From Hominimerdicola alba (lineage in GTDB: Bacteria; Bacillota; Clostridia; Oscillospirales; Ruminococcaceae), in NCBI RefSeq assembly GCF_900109655.1, contig NZ_FOAT01000013.1, positions 35,679-99,678 of the forward strand: a stretch of 64,000 nucleotides of DNA. The letters run 5' to 3'. The translations under genes and the position numbers were made by a program. The first letter of the stretch is position 1. The number at the start of each line of letters is the position of its first letter. This document shows positions 36,961-45,337 of this stretch, one piece after another. Under the pieces are notes generated by a model. That model made no database searches. It saw only the letters and a list, made by a program, of their open reading frames with translations, and had not been told where the DNA came from.

Positions 36961-36991
36961 CAAAAAGCGGATAGCAAAACACGCTATCCGC
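36961..36991 (-). terminator. Terminator of the 307-aa lipoprotein
   Basis: On the minus strand GCGGATAGC pairs with GCTATCCGC and is followed by TTTTTG. Confidence 0.8.
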
Positions 36992-37027
36992 CCATGTCAA
37001 TAATTATGAATTATGCATTATGAATTA

Positions 37028-37951
37028 TCAAGCCATTCCGCTGGCAGCGATCTGGGATTTCAGGAATACGTTGCCCTGATCGATAGTGATCTTGGTGATA
37101 TACATATTTCCGCCCAGCTGGAACAGTATGCCGTCGCCCCAATTGTCAGGATTTTCGGGATCAGCAGTTGAGCTGTCGATGAGTGCGTTTATCTCGGCTG
37201 CGGGGATAGTGAACTCGATGCTCTTTACATCGTGGTTAGTTACCTTGATGAAGCCGTCTGCCTTAACGAATACATCGGGCCATACCTGATCTGACTTGGA
37301 CTCAGCGTCCTTGGTATCGGGGGTAGCCAGGTCTTCGCCGTTGGCAACAACGTACTCGGTGAGAGCGGGATCGTTTACTGCGGGATAATCGGTAACAAGG
37401 CCCTCAAAGGTCTCGCCGAACTTGTTCCAGCCGTTAGCATGTGCAGGTCCTATAACGATCTGCTGCTTGTGCTGATCGGTAACGCCATCGTCGATCATCT
37501 GGTTGAACTTCTCGGTGTACTCGAATTCAACTACCATGTGAACGTCCTTATCTCTGTCGAAGCATCTGCCGTCGATGTAGTTATCGCCGCTGCCGCCATC
37601 GAAAGAATAGGAGCCCAGACCGTTTGCCCATGCGTCGGATACCTGATCTGTCAGTTCGATAACAGTCTCGGCAGCGTTCTCGTCATAGCCCTCTACCTTA
37701 GTTCTGTCGAACTCGGCAACTTCACCTTCGCCCTCAGCGGCACTGTCGTCACCCTCGGCAGTGCTCTCTGCAGGAGCTTCGGTCTCTGCGGGAGCTTCCG
37801 TTTCAGCGGGAGCTTCTGTCTCAGCAGGAGCCTCCGACTCGGCAGCCTTGGAATCAGCAGCCTTGCTGCTTTCGTCCTTGGTATCGCCGCATGACGCGAA
37901 CATCAGCGCAGACATAGTCAGCGCAAGTGTCAATGCAAGGATCTTTTTCAT
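37028..37951 (-). CDS. Secreted lipoprotein with acidic PAETEA repeats
   Basis: 307 residues. A lipoprotein signal (MKKILALTLALTMSALMFAS then Cys) with lipobox MFASC. Residues about 25-85 are a low-complexity linker including four PAETEA units encoded by an 18-bp tandem repeat (about 37762-37834). The C-terminal domain (about 85-307) is beta-rich with Gly-Ser-Asp loops such as SFDGGSGDNYIDG and may bind carbohydrate; no family is recognised. It has its own promoter. Confidence 0.75.
   Translation of the reverse strand: MKKILALTLALTMSALMFASCGDTKDESSKAADSKAAESEAPAETEAPAETEAPAETEAPAESTAEGDDSAAEGEGEVAEFDRTKVEGYDENAAETVIELTDQVSDAWANGLGSYSFDGGSGDNYIDGRCFDRDKDVHMVVEFEYTEKFNQMIDDGVTDQHKQQIVIGPAHANGWNKFGETFEGLVTDYPAVNDPALTEYVVANGEDLATPDTKDAESKSDQVWPDVFVKADGFIKVTNHDVKSIEFTIPAAEINALIDSSTADPENPDNWGDGILFQLGGNMYITKITIDQGNVFLKSQIAASGMA
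37762..37834 (-). repeat. 18-bp in-frame tandem repeat (PAETEA)4
   Basis: About four copies of an 18-bp unit encoding PAETEA in the lipoprotein linker. Copies differ at synonymous sites. Unit length is a multiple of three, so gain or loss would alter linker length without frameshift. Confidence 0.8.
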
Positions 37952-38032
37952 AGTTAATACCCAACCTTTCTGAATTCAGGGATATACCCTGTACCTGTCG
38001 GCGGTATCACCGCCTTATTTTCTAACGTAATG

Positions 38033-38061
38033 ATTATAGCAGATTATAAAAGCATTTTCAA
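38033..38061 (-). promoter_or_regulatory. Promoter of the 307-aa lipoprotein
   Basis: Minus strand TTGAAA, 17-bp spacer, TATAAT with TGC before it (extended -10), about 80 bp upstream of the ATG. Confidence 0.65.
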
Positions 38062-38168
38062 GAAATACGCTTTATTTTTATCAGATAGCACAAAACGATA
38101 TGAAACTCCCGCCGTGATTTCTGATGAAATGATAAAAATCTATATTTGATTTAGTTAATTATTTTTAT

Positions 38169-38327
38169 GGCTATCCCGCTGACACACCTGACTTAAAAAC
38201 GATCAAAGGAATATAATGAGCGTTTGGCGGTTATCTTTTCCCCCGCCGCAGGCGTGGGAAAAGATAACGTCAGTATAATATATTCCTGTTATTCCGGCAT
38301 TTTAAGTGGTTTGGTAAAGGGATAGTC
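38169..38327. repeat. Foldback repeat, copy 1
   Basis: About 160 bp whose ends are inverted relative to each other: GGCTATCCCGCTGACACACC at the left and the complement of GACTATCCCTTTACCAAACC at the right. The centre is a TTATCTTTTCCCnCGCC hairpin with a GCAG-type tip. The same end sequences occur, in the other orientation, at 41136-41283. Confidence 0.72.
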
Positions 38328-38491
38328 AGAATTATTTTTTCAAGACGAACAAAAAGCTGATCATTCATTTAAAATATTCGCACCGAGCGGAACTTTTATG
38401 GTGCCGATATCATGACCAATCCTGCTGTTTAGCCGCAGTTACGTGCCTTTTGCGCTGTCTGTTGCTTCATGAAAATAACGTTCACGATGTC

Positions 38492-38520
38492 TTTACTTTT
38501 TATGAATAATGTGCTATAAT
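38492..38520 (+). promoter_or_regulatory. Promoter of the His-rich COG0523 gene
   Basis: TTTACT, 17-bp spacer, TATAAT with TGC before it (extended -10), about 50 bp before the ATG at 38571. Confidence 0.65.
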
Positions 38521-38570
38521 AAAAATGAGAAATTGTATAGTCTCATAATTATTAGAAAGAAGTGTTTTTC

Positions 38571-39767
38571 ATGACTAAGATCACCATATTCAGCGGATTC
38601 CTCGGTGCAGGCAAGACCACGCTGATAAAGAAACTCATCGCCGACGGCTACAAGGGCGAGAAACTCGTGCTTATCGAGAACGAATTCGGACAGATAGGCA
38701 TCGACGGCGGATTTTTGCAGGATGCAGGCGTTGAGATAACCGAGATGAATTCGGGCTGTATATGCTGTTCGCTGGTGGGCGATTTCGGCAAGGCACTGGT
38801 ACAGGTGCTTGAGACCTATAAGCCCGACCGTATACTTATCGAACCATCGGGTGTCGGCAAGCTCAGCGATGTTATCAAGGCTGTGCAGGATATCCACGCA
38901 CATGACGTGGTACTTGACGGCTTCACCACCGTTGTTGACGCTGCAAAGTGCAAGATGTACCAGAAAAATTTCGGTGAATTCTTCAACAACCAGATAACCT
39001 ACGCAAGCTGCCTGATACTCAGCCATACAAAGGGCGTTCCTCAGGAGAGACTTGATGATGTAGTTGCAAGGCTCCGTGCGCTGAATGACAAGGCTCCCAT
39101 CGTTACTACCGACTGGGATCTGCTGACAGGCAAGCAGCTCACCGATGCCATGACACAGAAGAATACTCTTGATGATGAGCTGAAGGCTCTGCTGGAAGAG
39201 GAAAATGAGCATCACCACCATCATCACCACGATGATGAGGAGCACGAACATCACCATCATCACCATGACGATGAAGAGCATGAGCACCACCATCACGAGC
39301 ATGGCGAGGACTGCACCTGCGGCTGCCACGATCATGATCACGAACACGAACATCATCACGACCACGATCATGAGCATGAACACCATCATCACCATGATCA
39401 CGATCATGACCACGAGCATCACCACCATGAGCACGGTGAGAACTGCACCTGCGGCTGTCACGATCACGATCATCATCACCACCACGCTGATGAAGTATTC
39501 ACCAGCTGGGGCAGAGAGACCGCTAAGAAGTACACCGCCGATGAGATACGTTCCGCCCTTGAAGCACTGGAAGACGAGAAGAAGTACGGCTTCGTGCTCC
39601 GTGCAAAGGGAATAGTTGAGGGCACCGACGGCACCTGGATACACTACGACTACGTTCCCGGCGTGCCCGATGTTAGAACAGGTTCTGCAAGCACCATCGG
39701 CAGACTGTGCGTTATCGGCTCTCAGCTGAACGAAGAAGCTGTTTCGGAGCTTTTCGGGGTACAGTGA
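38571..39767 (+). CDS. COG0523 (CobW/ZNG1-like) GTPase with extreme His-rich domain
   Basis: 398 residues. The metallochaperone GTPase core is clear: Walker A GFLGAGKTT (9-17), the metal-binding CxCC in SGCICCSL (Cys63, 65, 66), the SHTKG nucleotide-binding loop, and a CobW C-terminal domain (about 310-398). Between them a stretch of about 100 residues (about 205-305) is mostly His, Asp and Glu with two CTCGCHDHD units, a large zinc or nickel buffer. Such proteins deliver metal, usually zinc, to client enzymes. The start is ATG 38571; a GTG three codons earlier lacks spacing. It is followed at 76 bp by the 422-aa gene. Confidence 0.92.
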   Translation: MTKITIFSGFLGAGKTTLIKKLIADGYKGEKLVLIENEFGQIGIDGGFLQDAGVEITEMNSGCICCSLVGDFGKALVQVLETYKPDRILIEPSGVGKLSDVIKAVQDIHAHDVVLDGFTTVVDAAKCKMYQKNFGEFFNNQITYASCLILSHTKGVPQERLDDVVARLRALNDKAPIVTTDWDLLTGKQLTDAMTQKNTLDDELKALLEEENEHHHHHHHDDEEHEHHHHHHDDEEHEHHHHEHGEDCTCGCHDHDHEHEHHHDHDHEHEHHHHHDHDHDHEHHHHEHGENCTCGCHDHDHHHHHADEVFTSWGRETAKKYTADEIRSALEALEDEKKYGFVLRAKGIVEGTDGTWIHYDYVPGVPDVRTGSASTIGRLCVIGSQLNEEAVSELFGVQ

Positions 39768-39843
39768 TCCCGTAACGCTCCCGTAAAATAAATTATACTA
39801 TATTAAATGGTAAAACTAATGTATACCAAAAAGGAGGTACAGC

Positions 39844-41112
39844 ATGGATAAGTCAAATTACGAGATAAAGAGAGACCTTTTCTACCCGGGAAGTTTTCAG
39901 GGTGAGGACGGCAGCACTCAGTATGTTCCCTTTGAGAACGCAGGCGAACGCTTTGAGTTCAGCAGTGAACTCAACGGCAAGGTCTACGAGAAGGTAAGCG
40001 TAAAGTTCAAAAAGGATGGCGAGGACGCACAGTTCTGCGGCGTATGGCACGGTCATATATTTACCGAAGATGAGGTATCCGTGCTGTGCAGCGGCGGGAG
40101 CATCACCTTTGATTCTGTAGAGGGTGACATGGTATACACCGTTACAGGCAGCCTGAAAGAGGTGCAGAAGGACATCGACCCCTTCAATGTGTCCTTCAAT
40201 TCAAGCTACAAGCTGTTCAATGCGGCTGAGTACGAATTCGTGCCTGAGGTATTCCCGAAAAAGTACATACCCAAGATAACCGAGTTCGGTAAAAAGACCC
40301 TTTACATCTACCACGAGGGTGAGCTTGTGGAGATGGAGTTCCTTTGCAGGGAACTGCCCGATGCGGCACAGCTGAACCGTCTGCTGGGCGGCGGAATAAT
40401 CGAGGTCGTAGGCAAGGAGTTCACCGAGAGCGGACAGCCCGCGGCATACTACGGCTACGAGCTGAAAAAGGCTTCGGCAAAGTACGGCGGATGTGTTATA
40501 CACTACAATGACGGCAGCTATATACCGCTGAAGAACAGTCTGGGCGAATACAGGTTCCTGTATGAGAGAAGCCTGCGCACAGGCGACCTGACTGTTACCC
40601 TGAGCAGCTTCTTCATGCCGAAAGATATGGATATGAGGAAAGTTGCAGAACAGCTTTTCCAGATGGAATTTCTGTATGAGAATTACAGCAGCGAGATACT
40701 CGACCGCGACCTTGATGAGTTCATGGGGCGTGTGCTCAGGTGTCCCGTGAAGTTCTCGGGCGTATGGTGCGGACACATCTTCACCCCCGAGGAGATAGGC
40801 AAACTCAGCAGGGGCGAATCGGTGGATTTCGACTACTTCGATGAAAGCGGTGCGCTTTGCAGAGTAAAGGGCGCGCTGGAGATAAGCGGTCTGCAGTGCA
40901 TACTCCACAAGGAGGGCGGCTCGGTACTGCTTGATCAGTACGACATAGTACGCGGTTCTCAGGACAAGATAGTTATGCCCGATTACGACTGCGAGCATGA
41001 GTATTTCTGCAACATGAGCTTTGTGCCGGAGGGCGGCATGAAGAAGTTTGTGCCTGTCAAGGAGGAAGAGGAGTTTGAATCCTACGACCCCGACGGCATG
41101 GTGCCGTTCTGA
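39844..41112 (+). CDS. Unknown protein with duplicated GVWxGHIFT module
   Basis: 422 soluble acidic residues. Two modules stand out: FCGVWHGHIFTEDEVSVL with SGGSITFD (about 62-95) and FSGVWCGHIFTPEEIGKL with SRGESVDFD (about 299-331). Each has a conserved Trp, Gly-His, an FT-x-EE helix start and a G(S/E)S-hydrophobic-FD strand, resembling the helix-strand repeats at the end of some topoisomerase and DUF3945-like proteins. The GHxFT His is absolutely shared. Placed between two COG0523 GTPases, it may be a client or partner in metal handling; that is inference. AAGGAGG precedes the ATG. Confidence 0.6.
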   Translation: MDKSNYEIKRDLFYPGSFQGEDGSTQYVPFENAGERFEFSSELNGKVYEKVSVKFKKDGEDAQFCGVWHGHIFTEDEVSVLCSGGSITFDSVEGDMVYTVTGSLKEVQKDIDPFNVSFNSSYKLFNAAEYEFVPEVFPKKYIPKITEFGKKTLYIYHEGELVEMEFLCRELPDAAQLNRLLGGGIIEVVGKEFTESGQPAAYYGYELKKASAKYGGCVIHYNDGSYIPLKNSLGEYRFLYERSLRTGDLTVTLSSFFMPKDMDMRKVAEQLFQMEFLYENYSSEILDRDLDEFMGRVLRCPVKFSGVWCGHIFTPEEIGKLSRGESVDFDYFDESGALCRVKGALEISGLQCILHKEGGSVLLDQYDIVRGSQDKIVMPDYDCEHEYFCNMSFVPEGGMKKFVPVKEEEEFESYDPDGMVPF

Positions 41113-41135
41113 CTGCAGTGATAATAATGGAATAT

Positions 41136-41283
41136 GACTATCCCTTTATCACACCGCTTATACCCGTTCCGGTAATGAATATTTATTTAGATATCTTCTT
41201 CCCCCGCCTGCGGCGGGGGAAGAAGACCGCCGTCTATTGATATTGCCTGTTAAAAGGCTGTTTAGTGGTGTGTCAGCGGGATA
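41136..41283. repeat. Foldback repeat, copy 2
   Basis: About 150 bp with ends GACTATCCCTTTATCACACC (left) and the complement of TATCCCGCTGACACACC (right), i.e. the opposite orientation to copy 1 at 38169-38327. Its centre is a strong hairpin, CTTCTTCCCCCGCC with GGCGGGGGAAGAAG. The two copies bracket the His-rich COG0523 gene and the 422-aa gene. Confidence 0.75.
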
Positions 41284-41315
41284 ACAATATAAAAGATCAG
41301 GAGAGTAATCTGAAA

Positions 41316-42272
41316 ATGAATGAAGATAATTTTGTGCCCGTGTACCTGTTCACGGGATTTCTGGAGGGCGGCAAGACCACCTTTATACAGAAGACGCTTG
41401 AAGACAAGCGTTTCAACAACGGTGACAGGACACTTCTGCTGATATGCGAAGAGGGCATGGAGGAGTACGATACCAAGGACTTCGAGAAGAGCCATATCTA
41501 TCCCCGTGTTATCGAGGACAAGGACGAGCTGAACCCTATCAATCTGCAAATGCTGTACACACAGGTACACGGTCAGAGAGTAATGATAGAGTACAACGGT
41601 ATGTGGACGATGAACGATCTGCTGAACGCACTGCCCGAAAGCTGGGCGATCTACCAGATAATGAATTTCACCGACGCTACCACATTCCTCAACTACAACC
41701 AGAACATGAGATCACTGGTAGTTGATAAGCTCTCAAACTGTGAGCTGACGGTGTTTAACCGTTTTGACAAAGCGACTATGGACAAGATGGAGTTCCACAA
41801 GATAGTAAGAGGTGTCAGCAGACGTACCGATATCGCCTACGAATGCACCGACGGAACTTCCGAGTACGACGACATCGAAGACCCTCTGCCTTTTGATATC
41901 AACGCTGATACCATAGAAGTCGATGAAAGGGACTATGCGCTGTGGTACAGGGACATCAACGAAGAGCCCGATAAGTACGACGGCAAGCGGGTGCATCTGA
42001 AAGCTATGGCGGCGATGAATCCGAAGTTCCCCAAAGGTACCATCGCACTGGGCAGAAAGATAATGACCTGCTGTGTTGAGGATATCACATTCTGCTGGCT
42101 GGCAAGCCTTTGCGATGAACAGCTTGATCTGACAAAGCCCAAGTGGTTCGATGTGACATTCACAGTAAAGATGCAGAAGCACAAGCTGTATAAGGGAAAG
42201 GGTCCTGTACTTGTGGTGGAGAAGCTCACACCTGCCGATGCACCTTTGCAGGAAGTCGCTACATTCTATTGA
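41316..42272 (+). CDS. COG0523-like GTPase with YcgQ/DUF1980-like C-terminal domain
   Basis: 318 residues. The N-terminal half is a CobW-type GTPase (Walker A GFLEGGKTT at 14-22; VMIEYNGMW at the place of the usual LIExSG), but the CxCC metal motif is absent. The last about 95 residues (YDGKRVHLKAMA, then GRKIMTCCVEDITF) look like the C-terminal OB-like domain of YcgQ/TIGR03943 (DUF1980), which in Bacillus belongs to the Zur-controlled yciC-ycg zinc set. The fusion ties both halves to metal stress. Start ATG 41316 follows AGGAGA; a longer reading is unsupported. Closed by a strong terminator. Confidence 0.75.
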   Translation: MNEDNFVPVYLFTGFLEGGKTTFIQKTLEDKRFNNGDRTLLLICEEGMEEYDTKDFEKSHIYPRVIEDKDELNPINLQMLYTQVHGQRVMIEYNGMWTMNDLLNALPESWAIYQIMNFTDATTFLNYNQNMRSLVVDKLSNCELTVFNRFDKATMDKMEFHKIVRGVSRRTDIAYECTDGTSEYDDIEDPLPFDINADTIEVDERDYALWYRDINEEPDKYDGKRVHLKAMAAMNPKFPKGTIALGRKIMTCCVEDITFCWLASLCDEQLDLTKPKWFDVTFTVKMQKHKLYKGKGPVLVVEKLTPADAPLQEVATFY

Positions 42273-42286
42273 TAAATTACACAGGT

Positions 42287-42322
42287 CTTCCGACGATTTA
42301 TACATCGTCGGAAGGCTTTTTA
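42287..42322 (+). terminator. Terminator of the second COG0523 gene
   Basis: CTTCCGACGAT pairs perfectly with ATCGTCGGAAG, then GCTTTTTAA. Confidence 0.85.
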
Positions 42323-42394
42323 ATTATACAGAATAGCTAACTATCCCGAAAAATCCACCATAAAGAAACGTCTAAAATTTTCACCTAAAAATCA

Positions 42395-42423
42395 TTGACA
42401 TTAAAATATTAAAGTGTTATAAT
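42395..42423 (+). promoter_or_regulatory. Consensus promoter of the pilin-repeat protein
   Basis: TTGACA, 17-bp spacer, TATAAT with TGT before it, about 60 bp upstream of the ATG at 42483. Confidence 0.8.
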
Positions 42424-42482
42424 TTTAACGAGTAGAGAGAATTTTTCTGCTCATTACCCGTTATATATAGGAGGCATAAAAA

Positions 42483-45083
42483 ATGAAAAACAACAAAAAG
42501 ATCATTTCAGGCTTAACGGCACTGGCACTTGCCTGCGGACTTGCTCTGCCCGCATCGGCTTCGCTCAACACAGGCGATTCAAGGGCTTACAGAGGCACAG
42601 GCTATCTGGCAAAGTACGAGGTGCTTTCCGTTAAGGACGGTTACACCACAGTTAAGATCTCCCTGAAGAACACCAGCAAGAAGACAATAAACAACTGGGC
42701 TGTTGGCTTTGAGCACGAAGGCAGGATCCAGAGTGTAAAAAACGGCAGACTGTTCGATACTAACAATTGGTATAACAGCGGTTATCCATGTGGTTACAAC
42801 GTTATCAGGAACAGCAGCACCAATGGCACTGTTGCTCCGAACGAATACGTTTCGTTCAGCTTTACCATGACAGACGAGAATGGATACAATGAACTTCCCG
42901 AAAGACTCAAAGTATACTCCGATGTGGATAAGTCAAACACAGTTGACGGTCTGAACAAAGCCGCAAAGGAGTGCTTCGCTGCTGTTGATGTAGTTTTTAG
43001 GGATTATGAATATGAGGGGCTCAGTTTAGAGGATTGCTTCAAGAACGGAGAATTTGCAAAAGCAAATTCAAAGGACGGCATGAAGACGGGCTTCAATTAC
43101 AAATATACAGCTAAAGGCGACAACGAAGTAAATATCGAAGCATCGAAGTATGCCCGCGGCAATATAAGCGTATATGTCGGCAAAACAAAAATCAACGGCG
43201 AGGACTCTGCCTTTGTTCAGGTAAGGGATAACAAGACAGGCAAGGTAGGTCAGTGGCCAAGACCCTCAGATGGTACTGTAACATGGGGCACATTTGACCC
43301 TGATTCACCTATATACACGAATTACAGCGTAGAAGATCTTAACAGCGCAGCTAAGGATGCCTATGATGATGTGGCTGAATATATAGCTGATCTGGAAACA
43401 ATGGGACTTGACTATAAGGGATGCTTTGAAAACGGCGGTTTCCCGAATGCGCATACTCAGGACGGATTGAAGATAGACTATAATTCATCGTTTACTGAGG
43501 GTGATAAAGCCATCAACGACTGGCTGAAATTCATGTATGACGGCATGATAGTCTATGTGGGCAAAACCGGTATCGACGCATACGGACAACCTGAATTTTT
43601 TGTTCAGGCAAAGGACCCTAAGACCGGAAAGATAGGTCAGTATCCTCACCCCACACAGGGCGAAGCAACATGGGGCACATTCGATGAAAATACACCTGAG
43701 GCTGTGAAGACTTGCACATCAAGAGAGCTTGACGAAGAAGCCAAGATTGCGTATAATGCTGTGGCTGAATATTTTGCCGATCTGGAGACCCAGGGCTATG
43801 ATGTTTTGGAGTGCTATAACAACGGCTACTTCAAATATTCGAGCACAAAGGAAGGTCTGAAGATGGGTACAGCATCACTTACTGATGGTGATAAAGCTGT
43901 CGTTTCTGAACTGTACTCATATGGTTCTTACAGTGATGTCACTATATATGTGGGCATAAATAGTGTCGATGAGTACGGAGACCCGTATTTCTTTGTTCAG
44001 GTAAAGGATAACAAGACCGGCAATATAGGTCAGTATCCTACAACCGATCACAGGAACCTTGAATGGGGCACATATTCAAATGCAGTTCCAAGATTGGTTC
44101 ACGACCAAAAGCATCTTAACGGCGATGCTAAGACCGTATACAATGCAGTATCAGAATATTTTGCTGATTTGGAGACCGAAGGCTATGATCTGATGGAGTG
44201 CTATAACAACGGCTGTTTTGCAAAGGCAAGCACAATTGAAGGTCTGAAGATAGGTCAGGAAACCTCACTTACCGATGGCGATAAGGCTATCTATGATGAG
44301 ATGAAATGGAATATCCGCATATATGAAGGTCTTACTGTTTATGTTGGCGTGGATTTGGACAGCAAAAACGAGTACGGCGATTATGCATTTTTTGTTCAGG
44401 TAAAGGATGCTACAGGCAGAGTAGGTCAGTATCCTGACCCCACAAGAGATTCAGCAACATGGGGCACCCTGCACGCCAAGGAACCTGAACAAAGCGAAAA
44501 GGTTACTCTATCTCTGTATGCTGAGCCCGGTTCTTCTGCTAAGGTACATAGTATACAGCTTGAAGCAGGCAGCACAATACCGGAGAGTACTATCGCTTCC
44601 TGGATCAATTTGGGTGAATCAAATACTACTGCTTGGATTCCTTGTCATGGCTATTACATAAGAACAGTTTTCGTAGCGATCGTGGATGAAGATGGAGAAA
44701 GAATCGAAGAATACTTAGATAAACCTGTTCTCGCAAACAGTAATTTCTATATTTTGACACAATCTGAAATAAAGGAGGAACCTAACCAAAGCGAAAGGGT
44801 TACTGTATCTCTGTATGATGAGCCCGGTTCTTCTTCTAAGGTGACAAGTATACAGCTTAAAGCGGGCAGCACAATACCGGAGAGTACTATCGCTTCCTGG
44901 ATAAAAATTGGTAAATTAAAGACTACTAACTGGATACCTCATAATGGCTATTCCGAAAGAACAGTTTTCAGCTCGATCCGATCTGATACAGGAGAAACTA
45001 TCGAAGAATACATAGATAAACCTATTCTCACAGACTGTCATTTCTATATTTTGACACAACCTGAAACAAGGGTGGAACCCTAA
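42483..45083 (+). CDS. Secreted CBM-like protein with four pilin-head-like repeats
   Basis: 866 residues. Signal peptide about 1-27. Residues about 35-150 form a CBM2/CBM3-like beta-sandwich (KNTSKKTINNWAVGF, then GTVAPNEYVSFSF). Four repeats of about 125 residues follow (about 155-275, 283-402, 410-530, 538-665), each with the helix AxxxYxxVxEYxADLExxG, the motif DGxKxG...DGDKA, a central IxVYVG strand, and end G(Q)YPxPT...WGT, very like the globular heads of Ruminococcus type IV pilins. Two near-identical C-terminal repeats of about 95 residues complete it. There is no pilin N-terminus, dockerin or LPxTG. An adhesive role in fibre binding is inferred. AGGAGG precedes the ATG. Confidence 0.75.
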   Translation: MKNNKKIISGLTALALACGLALPASASLNTGDSRAYRGTGYLAKYEVLSVKDGYTTVKISLKNTSKKTINNWAVGFEHEGRIQSVKNGRLFDTNNWYNSGYPCGYNVIRNSSTNGTVAPNEYVSFSFTMTDENGYNELPERLKVYSDVDKSNTVDGLNKAAKECFAAVDVVFRDYEYEGLSLEDCFKNGEFAKANSKDGMKTGFNYKYTAKGDNEVNIEASKYARGNISVYVGKTKINGEDSAFVQVRDNKTGKVGQWPRPSDGTVTWGTFDPDSPIYTNYSVEDLNSAAKDAYDDVAEYIADLETMGLDYKGCFENGGFPNAHTQDGLKIDYNSSFTEGDKAINDWLKFMYDGMIVYVGKTGIDAYGQPEFFVQAKDPKTGKIGQYPHPTQGEATWGTFDENTPEAVKTCTSRELDEEAKIAYNAVAEYFADLETQGYDVLECYNNGYFKYSSTKEGLKMGTASLTDGDKAVVSELYSYGSYSDVTIYVGINSVDEYGDPYFFVQVKDNKTGNIGQYPTTDHRNLEWGTYSNAVPRLVHDQKHLNGDAKTVYNAVSEYFADLETEGYDLMECYNNGCFAKASTIEGLKIGQETSLTDGDKAIYDEMKWNIRIYEGLTVYVGVDLDSKNEYGDYAFFVQVKDATGRVGQYPDPTRDSATWGTLHAKEPEQSEKVTLSLYAEPGSSAKVHSIQLEAGSTIPESTIASWINLGESNTTAWIPCHGYYIRTVFVAIVDEDGERIEEYLDKPVLANSNFYILTQSEIKEEPNQSERVTVSLYDEPGSSSKVTSIQLKAGSTIPESTIASWIKIGKLKTTNWIPHNGYSERTVFSSIRSDTGETIEEYIDKPILTDCHFYILTQPETRVEP
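44438..44466 (+). repeat. Direct repeat flanking the C-terminal cassette (left)
   Basis: ATTCAGCAACATGGGGCAC and its left context, encoding the SATWGT end of the fourth pilin-like repeat, recur nearly unchanged at 45078-45108, just after the stop codon. Confidence 0.7.
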
Positions 45084-45108
45084 CAAGATATTCAGCAACA
45101 TGGGGCAC
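45078..45108 (+). repeat. Direct repeat flanking the C-terminal cassette (right)
   Basis: A near copy of 44438-44466. In the frame ACA-AGA-TAT it would read TRYSATWGTN and then TAA, a plausible original C-terminus. It lies outside the present reading frame, suggesting that the 610-bp cassette was gained or duplicated between the repeats. Confidence 0.65.
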
Positions 45109-45207
45109 AAACTAACGTATCACAAGTACAAAGCAGATGCCTGATCCATGATCAATGACAGTTCGCAAGGCCATTATCCTGCGTAAACTGCTTATAAAAA
45201 ATATTCA

Positions 45208-45250
45208 CGCGGTATATGCTGCTTTATCGGCATATACCGCGCTTTGTTTT
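45208..45250 (+). terminator. Terminator of the pilin-repeat protein
   Basis: CGCGGTATATGC pairs perfectly with GCATATACCGCG around a 10-nt loop, followed by CTTTGTTTT. Confidence 0.8.
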
Positions 45251-45280
45251 CCCAGAATTTCCCGTCTGTCTGATATATAA

Positions 45281-45316
45281 AACGGGCACTTTTGTCATAT
45301 GACAAAAGTACCCGTT
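45281..45316 (-). terminator. Terminator of the zinc-ribbon protein gene
   Basis: An almost perfect 34-bp palindrome centred on CATATG, with GGGnACTTTTGTC arms. On the minus strand it is followed by a short T run. Confidence 0.7.
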
Positions 45317-45337
45317 ACTATTCATGAAAAGCGGATA

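Larger units (their letters stand above)
37952..38570. other. Intergenic region upstream of the His-rich COG0523 gene
   Basis: It contains the lipoprotein promoter (38033-38061), a foldback repeat (38169-38327) and the COG0523 promoter (38492-38520). The rest is AT-rich without convincing ORFs. Confidence 0.6.

Noticed and set aside
37952..38570. Zur box upstream of the COG0523 gene
   Set aside because: Looked for a TAATCGTAAT-like palindrome; none convincing found.
39181..39490. Possible CRISPR-like or tandem repeat array
   Set aside because: The repeats are His/Asp codon runs within one reading frame, not spacer-repeat units.
38514..39644. 376-aa minus-strand ORF and a 136-aa plus-strand ORF (39205-39615) in the His-rich gene
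   Set aside because: Both are readings of the CAT/CAC repeat in other frames; the plus-strand His-rich frame has the GTPase motifs and ribosome site.
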